Positions 1 to 8,757 of a DNA stretch of 32,511 nt are shown piece after piece. Position 1 is the stretch's first letter. Each line of letters starts with the position of its first letter. The notes beneath the pieces are model-generated. The model did not search any database. It was not told the DNA's origin and saw only the letters and a program-made list of their open reading frames with translations. The position numbers and the translations under genes were made by a program. This DNA is from Oscillospiraceae bacterium (GTDB taxonomy: Bacteria; Bacillota; Clostridia; Oscillospirales; Oscillospiraceae), in contig JAISKU010000100.1 in assembly GCA_031261245.1 (NCBI GenBank), forward strand, positions 1 through 32,511. Reading direction: 5' to 3'.

Positions 1-1212
1 GCTCTCGCGCTCCGGATAGCGCAGCGCCGTGAGCTTCCCGCCGAAAACGCAGCCCGTGTCGATGCACACCGCGCCGTTCACGTTCCGCACCTCGGGAACA
101 GGCGTGTGGCCGTAGACGATGAGGGCGCGTCCGCGGTACTCCTCCGCCCACGGCAGGCGCACGGGCAGACCGAACTCGTCCGTCTCGCCGTCCGTGTCAC
201 CGTAGAGGCAGAAGCTGCGGACGCGCGACGACGCGCGGCCTTGCAGCTTTTCCGGCAGCCCCGCGTGCGCGACGACAAGCCGCCCGCCGTCAAAAACGTA
301 ATGGCTTACCAGGCCGTCGAGGAACACGGCGACCTCGCGCCTGAAATCCTCATTCTGCCCGTCGAGCTGTTCTATTGTGGCGTCCAAGCCGTGCGTGCGC
401 TGAACGTCCTTGCCGCGCAAGTGTTTCAGCAGCTTCGCGTCGTGGTTGCCGGGGACGCAGTACGCCGCGCCGGACGCGCACATGTTCATCACGAGCCGCA
501 AAACCTCTACGTTCCCCGGCCCCCTGTCGCACAAATCGCCGAGGAAAACCGCCCGTCGCCCCTCCGGCGGCGCGGCTGCGAAATTCTCCGCGTCAACCGC
601 GTAGCCGAGCTTTTGAAGCATCTCCGCAAGCTCGTCAAAGCAGCCGTGAACGTCGCCGATGATGTCGAACGGCCCTCTCTCGCTCTTTTTGTCGCTCCAC
701 AGCGGCGTGCGGACAATCTCGCATTCCGCGATATCCGCCTCGCTCTTTAGCGTGTAGACAAAACGGAAGCCGTCCTTTTTCAGATATTTCAGCGAGCGTT
801 TCAGCTGCGCGGACTGCTTCGCGATGACCGACGCGCCGAAGTCGCGATCCGCGCGCTTTTCGTTGCGCTCGCGGCAGACCTGCTCCGGCAAATCGAGGAC
901 AATCGCCGCGGCGTGGATATTCTGCTCTTTCGCGAGCCTGATTATCTCCCGTCGCGCGTCGGACTGCACGTTTGTCGCGTCGATTACAGTCAGCAGGCCG
1001 AGCTCCAGACGCTTGCGCGCGACGTAATACAGCGCGTCGAACGCCTGCGCCGACACGGCCTGATTGTTCTCGTCGTCAGAGACGAGCGCGCGGAAATAAT
1101 CCGACGAGAGAACCTCCGTCGGCTTGAAATGCGCCTTTGCGAACGTGCTCTTACCGCTACCCGACACTCCCACGAGCGCGACGAGACACAGCTCCGGTAT
1201 CTCTATTCGCAT
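1..1212 (-). CDS. pnkp: Polynucleotide kinase-phosphatase (Pnkp) of the bacterial RNA-repair system, partial
   Basis: The reading frame runs from an ATG at 1212 off the left edge, so about 404 N-terminal residues are visible. Residues 1-170 are a P-loop 5'-OH polynucleotide kinase: Walker A GVSGSGKST at 15-23 (K21, S22), D38, and R116/R120. These numbers coincide with the catalytic residues known from Clostridium thermocellum Pnkp. From about 180 follows a binuclear metallophosphatase: GDVHG (D187, H189), GDLCDRGP, GNHD and a late GHTP. In the family this removes 2',3'-cyclic phosphate or 3'-phosphate ends. The third domain, an ATP-dependent ligase/adenylyltransferase, should lie beyond position 1. 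The start overlaps the hen1 stop by 10 bp, so the two are translationally coupled. The partner and residue match make the call secure; only the ligase is unseen. Confidence 0.95.
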   Translation of the reverse strand, partial: MRIEIPELCLVALVGVSGSGKSTFAKAHFKPTEVLSSDYFRALVSDDENNQAVSAQAFDALYYVARKRLELGLLTVIDATNVQSDARREIIRLAKEQNIHAAAIVLDLPEQVCRERNEKRADRDFGASVIAKQSAQLKRSLKYLKKDGFRFVYTLKSEADIAECEIVRTPLWSDKKSERGPFDIIGDVHGCFDELAEMLQKLGYAVDAENFAAAPPEGRRAVFLGDLCDRGPGNVEVLRLVMNMCASGAAYCVPGNHDAKLLKHLRGKDVQRTHGLDATIEQLDGQNEDFRREVAVFLDGLVSHYVFDGGRLVVAHAGLPEKLQGRASSRVRSFCLYGDTDGETDEFGLPVRLPWAEEYRGRALIVYGHTPVPEVRNVNGAVCIDTGCVFGGKLTALRYPERES

Positions 1213-2567
1213 AGCTCAAACACCCCCATCTGCGTCGGAGAGCCGTACTCCGCGCTCACGTCGCCGATTCCCGAAATCGCGACTTTGTAGCCGCGCCTCG
1301 CGGCAACTGCCTCCGCCCAAGCCGAAAACTCACTGCGCGTCCACTCAAAGCGGTGGTCGCCGTGGCGCATTTCGTCCGCCGTAAGCTTCTCGTACACCGC
1401 GTTGTAGTCGCGGTTCGGCGTCGTCAGCACGATTACGCGCGGCTTTGCGTACCCGAACAGCACGCGCTCAAACACATTCAGCCGCGCCGCGTCCAGATGC
1501 TCAATCACTTCCATCACGCTCGCCGCGTCGTAGCCTTGAATCCGCCTGTCCTTGTACGTCAGGGAACTTTGGAACAGCGTCACGCGCTCGTCTGTTCGCT
1601 CGCTCGCGGTTTCGAGCCGCAGCCTGTCCGACGCGCGCTTGAGCGACGATTGCGACACGTCCGTCCCCGCGATTTTCGCAAATTGCCCGTCCCGCAGCAG
1701 CAGACTCAGTAGCCGCCCCTCGCCGCAGCCGAGGTCGATTACCGTCCGCGCGCCCGACGCCTTCAGCGCATCGAGCACGGCGTCAAGCCGCTTCGCGTTC
1801 AGACCCGGCTCGCGCGCGGGCTTTTCCTCCGGTTCCTCAAGACCGTCGTTCAGCCGCGCGAAATACTCGCCGACGAGGTCGCGCTGGCGGTGCAGATAGC
1901 GGTCAACTATGAACTTGCGCTCGGGGTGGGTTTCGAGCCACTCACCGCCCGAACGCAGAAGCTTGTCCACCTCGTCGTCGCCGACCCAGTAGTGCTTGTG
2001 CCTGTCAAAAACGGGCAGGAGTACGTAGATATGCCGCAGCAAATCCCGCAGGCGGACGCTCCCGCGCAGGGTCAAATCGACGCAGCGGCTCTCGCCCCAC
2101 TCCGGAAAGCTCTCGTCCAGAGCGCGTGCTTCAAAGCTCACCGAGTACCCCAGCGGCCCGAATACTCGCGCGAGCATCGCAAAATCCGTGTTGCACGGGA
2201 GCATTGTGATCTCCGCCGACAGCTCCAGCGGCGAGTCGGACAGCTCCTGGTGCGCGTCCGCGCGCCCCGTCATCGCCGTGCCGAAAACCTTTGCGATCGC
2301 GACGCTCATAAACGACGACGAGACATACGGGCGGTCATTCACGTAATCAAACAGCCCCTCCGCGCCGCCCTTGCCCTTCGCGAGGTCGAGCGGGTCGATA
2401 TCGAGCAGCAGCGCCGCAGTCGTGCGCCCGTCCGTGACCTCGGGGTAAAAGACGTGCGCCATGCCGAACGTGAGGTCGAACGCCTGCGGGCAGCGGTTCG
2501 GGTTTTTGTAGAGCAGATACCCGAGGTCGGACGTGCCGCGCCCCGTGTAGGTGATGGTCAGGAGCAT
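1203..2567 (-). CDS. hen1: 3'-terminal RNA ribose 2'-O-methyltransferase Hen1
   Basis: 454 aa. The N-terminal half (about 1-240) matches the bacterial Hen1 N-terminal module, which binds and activates Pnkp for RNA ligation. The C-terminal half is a Rossmann methyltransferase with SAM motif DLGCGEG at 278-284. The Hen1 metal site is complete by pattern: E353, E356 and H357 in MEVIEHLD, and H405 in DHRFEWT. Family knowledge: Hen1 methylates the 2'-OH at the 3' end of a cut RNA before Pnkp seals it, protecting the junction from re-cleavage by ribotoxins. The ATG at 2567 is preceded by GGGAGG seven bases away, and a sigma-A promoter lies at 2595-2623. pnkp follows with a short overlap. Confidence 0.96.
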   Translation of the reverse strand: MLLTITYTGRGTSDLGYLLYKNPNRCPQAFDLTFGMAHVFYPEVTDGRTTAALLLDIDPLDLAKGKGGAEGLFDYVNDRPYVSSSFMSVAIAKVFGTAMTGRADAHQELSDSPLELSAEITMLPCNTDFAMLARVFGPLGYSVSFEARALDESFPEWGESRCVDLTLRGSVRLRDLLRHIYVLLPVFDRHKHYWVGDDEVDKLLRSGGEWLETHPERKFIVDRYLHRQRDLVGEYFARLNDGLEEPEEKPAREPGLNAKRLDAVLDALKASGARTVIDLGCGEGRLLSLLLRDGQFAKIAGTDVSQSSLKRASDRLRLETASERTDERVTLFQSSLTYKDRRIQGYDAASVMEVIEHLDAARLNVFERVLFGYAKPRVIVLTTPNRDYNAVYEKLTADEMRHGDHRFEWTRSEFSAWAEAVAARRGYKVAISGIGDVSAEYGSPTQMGVFELCE

Positions 2568-2594
2568 ATCGGAACCTCCCGTGATTTTTTAATG

Positions 2595-2623
2595 AATATA
2601 TCATATACCCGGCAATTTCGCAA
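2595..2623 (-). promoter_or_regulatory. Putative sigma-A promoter for hen1-pnkp
   Basis: Read on minus, TTGCGA at 2623-2618 and TATATT at 2600-2595 are separated by 17 bases and sit just upstream of the hen1 ribosome binding site. The -35 is imperfect. Confidence 0.5.
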
Positions 2624-2651
2624 CAAACCTCCGGTTTATCCCTCGTATCCG

Positions 2652-2680
2652 TTGCAATTTTGTCGAAAGCTTGGTATAAT
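2652..2680 (+). promoter_or_regulatory. Sigma-A promoter for the 2709-6843 operon
   Basis: TTGCAA at 2652-2657 and a perfect TATAAT at 2675-2680 with a 17-base spacer. Transcription would start about 20 bases before the ATG at 2709. Confidence 0.65.
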
Positions 2681-2708
2681 CGCGGAAAAACAAAGGTTGG
2701 TGACGCAT

Positions 2709-4430
2709 ATGCCGACGGAACGGCACCGCCCGACCGCGCTGCTACCGAACAGAATATTCCCGAGCTATCAGCTGTTCGCGACGGCGGGCAACGGGAAACT
2801 CGCGCCCGAAAAGACGCTCGTCCGCTGCGTCCTGCACGCGTTCGCGTGGCTGCGCGGGCGCTTCCGCGAGCTGGAGCGCCCGACGGAGCTCGTCTGCGCG
2901 CCGCCGGAAGAGAGCGCGGGCGTGAGCTTCGCGGACTTCAAGTCGTTTGAGCTGAACGTCGGCTACAAGATAGAAACCGTCTGTTTGCAGGAGGAAAAGG
3001 CGTGGGCGCTGCGCCTCACGGAGCCGGATCCCGGCGCGACGCTCACCGACGGGACGACGCGCGCGGCCGTCGCCGGGCGGATTTTTGAGACGAATATCGC
3101 GTTCCGCCTGATTGAGAGCAAGGTCGAGTGCGGCTTCAAAACCGTCGTTTCCGAGCCCGAGGGTACGGCGGAGCCGTGCGAGGTGTTCCGCTACGCGCTC
3201 GTGCGGAGCCTCATCGAGGACGCGCAAATCGGTCTGTCGCACGGCGCGTATCCGCTCCGCGCGGAGCCGCTGTCCGCCGCGAACGCAAAGGACGCGCAAA
3301 AGCTCACAAAATGGCTCCGTGACGACCGCCGTATGCTGCCCGCGGTCGTCCTCGTCGAAGCGGACGCGGGCGAAAAACCCGCGCCGCCGCTCAATTTTGC
3401 GAAGCTGGACTTCGCGCGCGTGTCGCTCGCGCCCCGACTGCCCGCCGCGCCGCCGGTCGCGCCGAAAAAGCGCGAACCGGACGTTGACTGGAGCTTCGCC
3501 ATGGGCTTCGCGCAGGTGTTCACCACAACCGCCGAATTCCTCTATACCGCCGGCGACACGCTGCTCGTTGAGCCGCAGTTCTCCGGCGAGGTCGTCAACG
3601 TTCGCGGTGAGCCGGACGCGCGTCTGCGGGAGCGCGTGAAAAATTACCCCGTGGGCAAGCCCATAAAATACGGCAGCGTGATGTTCGTCACCGAGGCAAA
3701 AATCGTCGAGCTGGAGGCGCGCATTGCCGCGGACTCGAGCCGCGGAGAGATGCTCGCTGACTTTGAGCTGCAAAAGGCCGCCCTGCGCGACAGCTTCGGC
3801 GAAAAGCAGCGGCAGCGCGACCTCGAATTTATCGCGCTCGAAAAAAAGCTCGCCTCAGAGCGCGGCAGACGCGAAAAAGAGGAGAAAAAAACCGCGGAGC
3901 TGCTGCGAAACATCGACGAAATCAGTGAAAAGCACAGCCGCGACCTGCGCCGACGCGACGCGGAGATAGCCTTTCTGCGCTCAAAGGCCGCGCGCCCGAA
4001 AAAGCCGCAGGAGCTTGCGGCGTGGGCGGCGGAGCGCTTCGCCGGACAGCTCGAGGTCTTTGACAGCAACAGAATAAAGTGGGGCGAGATTGGCGACGTC
4101 GAGCTTTTCTGCGACGCGCTCGACTACCTCGCGGCGGAGTACCTCGCCAATCTGCTCGGCGAGCTCCCGGAGGACGAGATGAACGACGCGAGCTCCGTCA
4201 AGTACAACAGGGGCTTCGATGTCGGACTCGTTACCGGCACCTCGCCGGAGGTCTACCACGGCGATTACCACATTAATTACGGCGGAGCGGAGCGACTGCT
4301 CGACCGCCACCTGCGCGTCGGCAACAGGACGGAGAACCTGCTGCGCGTATACTTTTTCTTTGACAAGGAGCGACGGCTCATTGTAATCGGCTCGCTGCCC
4401 GGCCATTTGCCGACCGTAAGTTACAGCTGA
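2709..4430 (+). CDS. Uncharacterised coiled-coil protein, 573 aa
   Basis: I do not recognise a named family. The ATG at 2709 is chosen because it lies just after the promoter at 2652-2680; the open frame extends further upstream, but only through antisense of hen1. Visible architecture: a globular N-terminal half (1-250) with no motif I can name; a proline-rich linker about 240-258; a beta-rich segment about 260-328; a strongly charged coiled coil about 328-425; and a globular C-terminal domain about 436-573 ending in a conserved-looking stretch with HLRVGNRTENLLRVYF and IGSLPGHLPT. No signal peptide or membrane segment. It is first in an operon with a Cas4/RecB-like nuclease gene 10 bp downstream. 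A role in DNA/RNA processing or defence is only a guess from context. Confidence 0.75.
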   Translation: MPTERHRPTALLPNRIFPSYQLFATAGNGKLAPEKTLVRCVLHAFAWLRGRFRELERPTELVCAPPEESAGVSFADFKSFELNVGYKIETVCLQEEKAWALRLTEPDPGATLTDGTTRAAVAGRIFETNIAFRLIESKVECGFKTVVSEPEGTAEPCEVFRYALVRSLIEDAQIGLSHGAYPLRAEPLSAANAKDAQKLTKWLRDDRRMLPAVVLVEADAGEKPAPPLNFAKLDFARVSLAPRLPAAPPVAPKKREPDVDWSFAMGFAQVFTTTAEFLYTAGDTLLVEPQFSGEVVNVRGEPDARLRERVKNYPVGKPIKYGSVMFVTEAKIVELEARIAADSSRGEMLADFELQKAALRDSFGEKQRQRDLEFIALEKKLASERGRREKEEKKTAELLRNIDEISEKHSRDLRRRDAEIAFLRSKAARPKKPQELAAWAAERFAGQLEVFDSNRIKWGEIGDVELFCDALDYLAAEYLANLLGELPEDEMNDASSVKYNRGFDVGLVTGTSPEVYHGDYHINYGGAERLLDRHLRVGNRTENLLRVYFFFDKERRLIVIGSLPGHLPTVSYS

Positions 4431-4440
4431 GAGGTGACGT

Positions 4441-5946
4441 ATGAACCTGTCCAAATCCCGCTATTGCAGCGCTGTGCAGTGCCCGAAAATCCTCTGGATG
4501 CAGTCGCACATGCCCGAGGAATACGACGAAACCGTGATGAATGCGAGCACCCTCGCGATGGGAAACGCCGTCGGTGACCTCGCCATGGGCTACTACGGCG
4601 ACTTCACCGAGATTCCGTACAGCGACGACAAATCTGCGATGCTCGCCGCGACACAGGCGGCGCTGAACAACGGCGTCGCCGTGATTGCCGAGGCGTCGTT
4701 CGCGGTTGACGGGAACTTTTGCAGCGTGGACATTCTGCGCAATTTCGGCGGGTATGTCGAGATTGTCGAGGTCAAAAGCTCGACCGAGCTGAAGGACATC
4801 TATCTGCACGACATGGCGTACCAGTGCTACGTCCTGCAACAGTGCGGGCTGAACGTCGCGCGCGTGTCGCTCATGCACATCAACAACCAGTACGTCCGGC
4901 AGGGCGCGCTGGATTTGCGGGAGCTTTTCACCGTCGAGGACCACACGGCTGACATGGACGCCCTGCTCGCGGATATTCCAGACAATATCGCGCGCTTCAA
5001 GGCGATCGCTGATCAGAGTGATGAACCCGATATCGGCATAAGCGAAAACTGTGACAAGCCGTATGAGTGCGGCTACAAGAGCCACTGCTGGCGGGATATC
5101 CCCGAAAACAGCGTATTTGACGTCGCGGGACATATGCACGCGACGAAAAAATGGGATATGTACCGGCGCGGCATCGTCACCTTTGCGGAGATTATCGCGT
5201 CCGGCGTAAAAATAAACGATAAACAGCGGCGGCAGGTGACGGGCGAGCTGTCGCGCGGCGCGCCCGAGATCAACAAGCGCGAAATTCGCCTGTTCCTCAA
5301 TTCTCTCCGCTATCCGCTGTACCACCTCGATTTTGAGACGTATCAGGCCGCGATTCCCGAGTACGACGGACTGCGGCCGTACTCGCAGGTGCCGTTCCAG
5401 TTCTCGCTGCACATTGAGTACACCGAGGGCGCGGAGCCGGAGCACCGCGAATTCCTCGCGGAGGCCGGAGCCGACCCGCGCCGAGAGCTTGCGGAGCGGC
5501 TTTGCGCGGATATCCCCGCGGGCGTGTGCGTCCTCGCCTACAACAAGGCGTTTGAGCAGTCGCGGCTGCTTGAGCTCGCGCGGCAGTTCCCGGATTTGAG
5601 CGGACACCTCACGTCAATCCGCGAGAATATTGAGGATTTAATGCTGCCGTTCGAAAAGCAGGACTACTACGATTGGCGCTTCAAGGGGTCGTACTCGATA
5701 AAGTATGTGCTGCCCGCGCTCTGCCCCGGCGACCCGGAGCTGGATTACAACGCGCTCGACCTGATTCACAACGGCGGCGAAGCGATGGACGCGTTCCCGG
5801 CGCTCGCGGCGCTCCCGCCCGACGAGGCGGAGCCGTACCGCCGCGCCCTGCTCGCGTACTGCCGCCTCGACACCCTCGCGATGGTGAAAATTCTGGCGCG
5901 GCTGCGTGAGGAAGCAAAGAAGGACAAGAGCTTTGAATCGATATAG
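4441..5946 (+). CDS. DUF2779 protein: Cas4/RecB-like PD-(D/E)XK nuclease fused to a DEDD exonuclease-like domain
   Basis: 501 aa, ATG at 4441 with GAGAGGTG upstream. The N-terminus has the Cas4-like pattern of early cysteines (C9, C14 in SRYCSAVQCPK), a nuclease core with VDILRN followed by IVEVKSS (D...ExK), and a downstream cluster CDKPYECGYKSHC. Together these cysteines could hold an Fe-S cluster. The C-terminal half resembles an RNase H-fold 3'-5' exonuclease: LDFETY, AYNKAFEQSRL and a late YCRLDTLAM give DE...D...D carboxylates. This two-domain layout is typical of DUF2779 proteins, widespread and biochemically little studied. The substrate is unknown, nucleic acid presumably. Second gene of the 2709-6843 operon. 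Confidence 0.85.
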   Translation: MNLSKSRYCSAVQCPKILWMQSHMPEEYDETVMNASTLAMGNAVGDLAMGYYGDFTEIPYSDDKSAMLAATQAALNNGVAVIAEASFAVDGNFCSVDILRNFGGYVEIVEVKSSTELKDIYLHDMAYQCYVLQQCGLNVARVSLMHINNQYVRQGALDLRELFTVEDHTADMDALLADIPDNIARFKAIADQSDEPDIGISENCDKPYECGYKSHCWRDIPENSVFDVAGHMHATKKWDMYRRGIVTFAEIIASGVKINDKQRRQVTGELSRGAPEINKREIRLFLNSLRYPLYHLDFETYQAAIPEYDGLRPYSQVPFQFSLHIEYTEGAEPEHREFLAEAGADPRRELAERLCADIPAGVCVLAYNKAFEQSRLLELARQFPDLSGHLTSIRENIEDLMLPFEKQDYYDWRFKGSYSIKYVLPALCPGDPELDYNALDLIHNGGEAMDAFPALAALPPDEAEPYRRALLAYCRLDTLAMVKILARLREEAKKDKSFESI

Positions 5947-5973
5947 TGGACTGATCATCCTCGAGGTGCAAAC

Positions 5974-6843
5974 ATGATCATCAGCGCGTCGCGTCGAACG
6001 GATATTCCGGCGTTCTACTCCGAGTGGCTCGTGAACCGGCTGCGCGAGGGCTTTGTGCTCGTGCGCAATCCGGTGAATCCGTCGCAGATTCGGCGCGTCG
6101 AGCTCGCGCCGGAGTGCGTGGACGGCTTCGTGTTCTGGACGAAAAACGCCGCGCCGATGCTCCCGAAGCTCGACGCGGTTGCCGCGTTCCCGTACTATTT
6201 CCAGTACACCATCACCGCCTATGATTCGGACATCGAGCGCGGCCTGCCGTCGAAGCGCGACGTCGTGATTCCCGCGTTCCGGGAACTCGCAGCGCGCGTC
6301 GGAGCGGAGCGCGTCGTGTGGCGTTACGACCCGATTCTATTCACGCCGAGGTACGATTTCGACTACCACATCCGCGCGTTCACGCGGCTGTGCGGTTTGC
6401 TCGAGGGCAGCACGCGGCGGTGCGTCGTCAGCTTCGTGATTCCGTACAAGTCGATTGCGGGGAGCTTCCGTGCCGCCGGAATCGAGGTTCCGACGGGCGA
6501 CGCGCGGCTGCGGCTCGCTGAAAAACTGCTGCAAACAGCGGCGGAGCGCGGGATTGCGCTGTGCGCGTGCTGCGAGTCGCCGGAGTTGTACGCGCTCGGC
6601 GTCAGCCCGACGGCGTGTGTGGATTCGGCGCTGCTCGGCGAGATTGCGGGGCGGCCGCTCGAGGTCAAGCGCGACAAAAATCAGCGCGACGGCTGCAACT
6701 GCGCCGCGAGCGTCGATATCGGCGCGTACAACACGTGTCTGAACGGCTGCGCGTACTGCTACGCGAACCACGGCGCGCGCCGCGTCGCGTCGAACGCGGC
6801 GGCGCACGATGCGACGAGTCCGCTGATAGTGGGGAATGTTTAA
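5974..6843 (+). CDS. DUF1848 family protein with a C-terminal radical-SAM-like Cys motif
   Basis: 289 aa. The start MIISASRRTDIPAFYSEW and the internal GFVFWTKN are hallmarks of DUF1848. The C-terminus has C-x3-C-x2-C in CLNGCAYCYAN, plus a nearby CNC, so a 4Fe-4S cluster of the radical SAM kind is plausible but placed at the C-terminus rather than the N-terminus. Function is unknown in the family. ATG at 5974 with GAGGTG upstream. It is the last gene of the operon and is followed directly by the terminator at 6861. Confidence 0.85.
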   Translation: MIISASRRTDIPAFYSEWLVNRLREGFVLVRNPVNPSQIRRVELAPECVDGFVFWTKNAAPMLPKLDAVAAFPYYFQYTITAYDSDIERGLPSKRDVVIPAFRELAARVGAERVVWRYDPILFTPRYDFDYHIRAFTRLCGLLEGSTRRCVVSFVIPYKSIAGSFRAAGIEVPTGDARLRLAEKLLQTAAERGIALCACCESPELYALGVSPTACVDSALLGEIAGRPLEVKRDKNQRDGCNCAASVDIGAYNTCLNGCAYCYANHGARRVASNAAAHDATSPLIVGNV

Positions 6844-6860
6844 GATTTTTATTTTGTGCA

Positions 6861-6900
6861 ATCAAGGCTTACCGTTTTTCGCGGTAAGCCTTGATAATTT
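6861..6900 (+). terminator. Rho-independent terminator after the DUF1848 gene
   Basis: A 13-bp perfect stem (ATCAAGGCTTACC 6861-6873 with its complement 6883-6895) around a 9-nt loop. The T-run after it is weak (AATTT), but the hairpin is strong. It separates this operon from the CRISPR operon. Confidence 0.8.
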
Positions 6901-6927
6901 CTAAATTGTCATATTACGAGAATTGTA

Positions 6928-6956
6928 TTGACCCGCAAATCCCTTTGGTCTATAAT
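6928..6956 (+). promoter_or_regulatory. Sigma-A promoter of the CRISPR effector operon
   Basis: TTGACC at 6928-6933, a 17-base spacer, and perfect TATAAT at 6951-6956, about 30 bases ahead of the first gene's GTG. No other strong promoter is seen until 17295, so this likely drives all eight genes. Confidence 0.8.
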
Positions 6957-6985
6957 TAAAACCAATATTCTGTGGAGGTGCAGCA

Positions 6986-7840
6986 GTGACGACATATAAA
7001 ACGATATACAATGCGCAGGTGAGTTGCCCCCCTTCAAGCAGAAAAAATACATACGAAAAACTGAAAGACTTTGAATCGAATTTTAGTACAATGGCCGCAA
7101 ATCTCCAAATCAATGGTACTGTTGACTACGAGATCGGGTATCAGGAAGAAACGGAATATTTTGACACGCTGTTCGATGTGTCAAAGGTACTGCTAACATG
7201 CGGCTTGAGTAACGATATATTCAAGAGCAAGAATAGAGGCCCTATTTATTTCAGCCATTCTGTATTCCCGGACACAAAAAAATACTCTGACTTTCGCAAA
7301 GCAATGAGAGCGCTTGACGCCATCGGCTATGTCAGTTATAAGGGCCATCGCGGGAATCCCTCCAATGCTTACATTATAACGGGCTGCGACATAACAATTG
7401 CTGATGATGAAGTAAAATCGCGTTTTCTCTCAAAGGACGCATGGTACGAGGTGTACATAATGGGAGTGGTACGAACGATTATGGAAACATCTTTCAATGA
7501 GGTGCCGTATGAATTGGCGACAGGCGTCACAATCAGGTTAAATAACAATGACATCACCGACTGTGATGTTTTGCTTGCGGTTGGCAATTCTGTTTTTTAT
7601 ATTGAAACAAAAGTAAGTGCTTATAAGGGCAAAGAATATGAGTCTTACATGAATAAATACGCTAACCACATCGAACTATTCGGATTTTCCCCTGTAAACG
7701 CTTGCTTTGTATGTCTGAACAAAACCGATGAGAAGTTAGCCGAAATGAGAACCTACGCAAACGGACGATTTCATGTTCATGATAACCGCTCATTTCCCAT
7801 GTGGATTGAGAACCGCATTCGGGAAGTATTAAAAAAATAA
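6986..7840 (+). CDS. Winged-helix PD-(D/E)XK nuclease without CARF, CRISPR accessory gene
   Basis: 284 aa, GTG start at 6986 seven bases after GGAGG. The middle (about 85-132) looks like a winged helix: a helix with FRKAMRALDAIGYVSYKG followed by a short beta wing. The C-terminal third holds a PD-(D/E)XK core: CDVLL then FYIETKVS (D...ExK). The same wHTH-plus-nuclease tail is seen in the Card1/Can2 (DUF1887) effectors of type III systems, which carry their own N-terminal CARF sensor. Here the first 85 residues show no CARF pattern, but a CARF protein is encoded by the next gene. I infer a CRISPR-linked nuclease controlled in trans or by protein contact. First gene of the operon; AT-richer than the flanking chromosome. 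Confidence 0.75.
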   Translation: MTTYKTIYNAQVSCPPSSRKNTYEKLKDFESNFSTMAANLQINGTVDYEIGYQEETEYFDTLFDVSKVLLTCGLSNDIFKSKNRGPIYFSHSVFPDTKKYSDFRKAMRALDAIGYVSYKGHRGNPSNAYIITGCDITIADDEVKSRFLSKDAWYEVYIMGVVRTIMETSFNEVPYELATGVTIRLNNNDITDCDVLLAVGNSVFYIETKVSAYKGKEYESYMNKYANHIELFGFSPVNACFVCLNKTDEKLAEMRTYANGRFHVHDNRSFPMWIENRIREVLKK

Positions 7841-7915
7841 CCGCACCCGCTGCGAAAAACCGTAAACCGCACCTCAATAAATTAAGTAATGCAAAACAAT
7901 TAGGAGTGATATCTG

Positions 7916-8755
7916 ATGACAAGAAAGAAAAAATTCTTCGCCGCGATTAGCCTTATCGACAAAGAAGAGCGTGAAGCCATATCATATGCGTTCCATGAAT
8001 CCTGCGAGATTTCAGGCGGCTATGTTATGTCTGTCCACAATCCCGTTATGGCGTTCATTATGGACAAGGTGAAGCCCGATGAGGAGCTTGACCTGTACCT
8101 TATTCTGTGCCGGGGCGACTGCGCCAACGGAGCGTTATCCGGTTCTGCGGCGAGAAACGCGGACAACAAAATCAGCACCGCCGTCGCCAAACGCCTACAG
8201 GAAATTCTTGGCGCGGGAAACGGTCTGACTGTTGATTCCCCGGTAGTTTTTGACGGCGCCTCACAGGCTTCCGGCGACTGTGACTTAAATACCGTACGCG
8301 AGATGTTTCGCAAAAAGAACGGCGCGGACGCGGACTTCAGGTGTACCGTCCATCTCGTGGACGACAGCGACAGCGAGGGTAATACGCTCGGCAACAGCAG
8401 CAAGGCGTATATTCAGCTGCTTCGCAAGCTCATCAAGCTGATTGAAGACCACGACATTATCTATGTTGACACCACATATGGGTTTAAACCATTATCTGAA
8501 GTATGGAGAAATCTCTGCATATACGCTGTTCGCGCGAAAACCGGGGCGGAGGTCGGCGCGTTTTCATACGGCAGCCTATACGGCGTTACGAACGAGAACC
8601 CGACAATCTTCAACAACCGCGCCTTTTTGGTAATGGGCGATATAATGAGCAACGCCTACGACAACAAAACCACGGACACGATTATTAACGACTTGCTTGA
8701 GGATTTGCAGAACGACAACTGGGACGAGGATGATTTAGAGGACGAGGAGGTATAA
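7916..8755 (+). CDS. Stand-alone CARF-domain protein (TM1812/Csx1-Csx2-like)
   Basis: 279 aa, ATG with AGGAG nine bases upstream. The motif IIYVDTTYGFKPLSE (around 182-195), followed by GAFSYGSLYG (around 214-223), resembles the DITHGFRSLP...YYGA pattern of TM1812-type CARF proteins, which bind cyclic oligoadenylate made by Cas10. The usual C-terminal HEPN RNase (RxxxxH) is absent. The protein ends in a very acidic tail (from about 262, with NWDEDDLEDEEV). It therefore looks like a sensor without its own effector domain, sitting between a nuclease gene and an unknown gene. The acidic tail could be a docking element; that is inference. Confidence 0.75.
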   Translation: MTRKKKFFAAISLIDKEEREAISYAFHESCEISGGYVMSVHNPVMAFIMDKVKPDEELDLYLILCRGDCANGALSGSAARNADNKISTAVAKRLQEILGAGNGLTVDSPVVFDGASQASGDCDLNTVREMFRKKNGADADFRCTVHLVDDSDSEGNTLGNSSKAYIQLLRKLIKLIEDHDIIYVDTTYGFKPLSEVWRNLCIYAVRAKTGAEVGAFSYGSLYGVTNENPTIFNNRAFLVMGDIMSNAYDNKTTDTIINDLLEDLQNDNWDEDDLEDEEV

Positions 8756-8757
8756 TC

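Noticed and set aside
106..750. Plus-strand 214-aa ORF at the left edge
   Set aside because: Antisense shadow of pnkp, whose kinase and phosphatase motifs are complete on minus.
6986..7840. Full Card1/Can2 effector
   Set aside because: The nuclease and winged-helix parts fit, but the N-terminus is too short and shows no CARF motif; the CARF domain is in the next gene.
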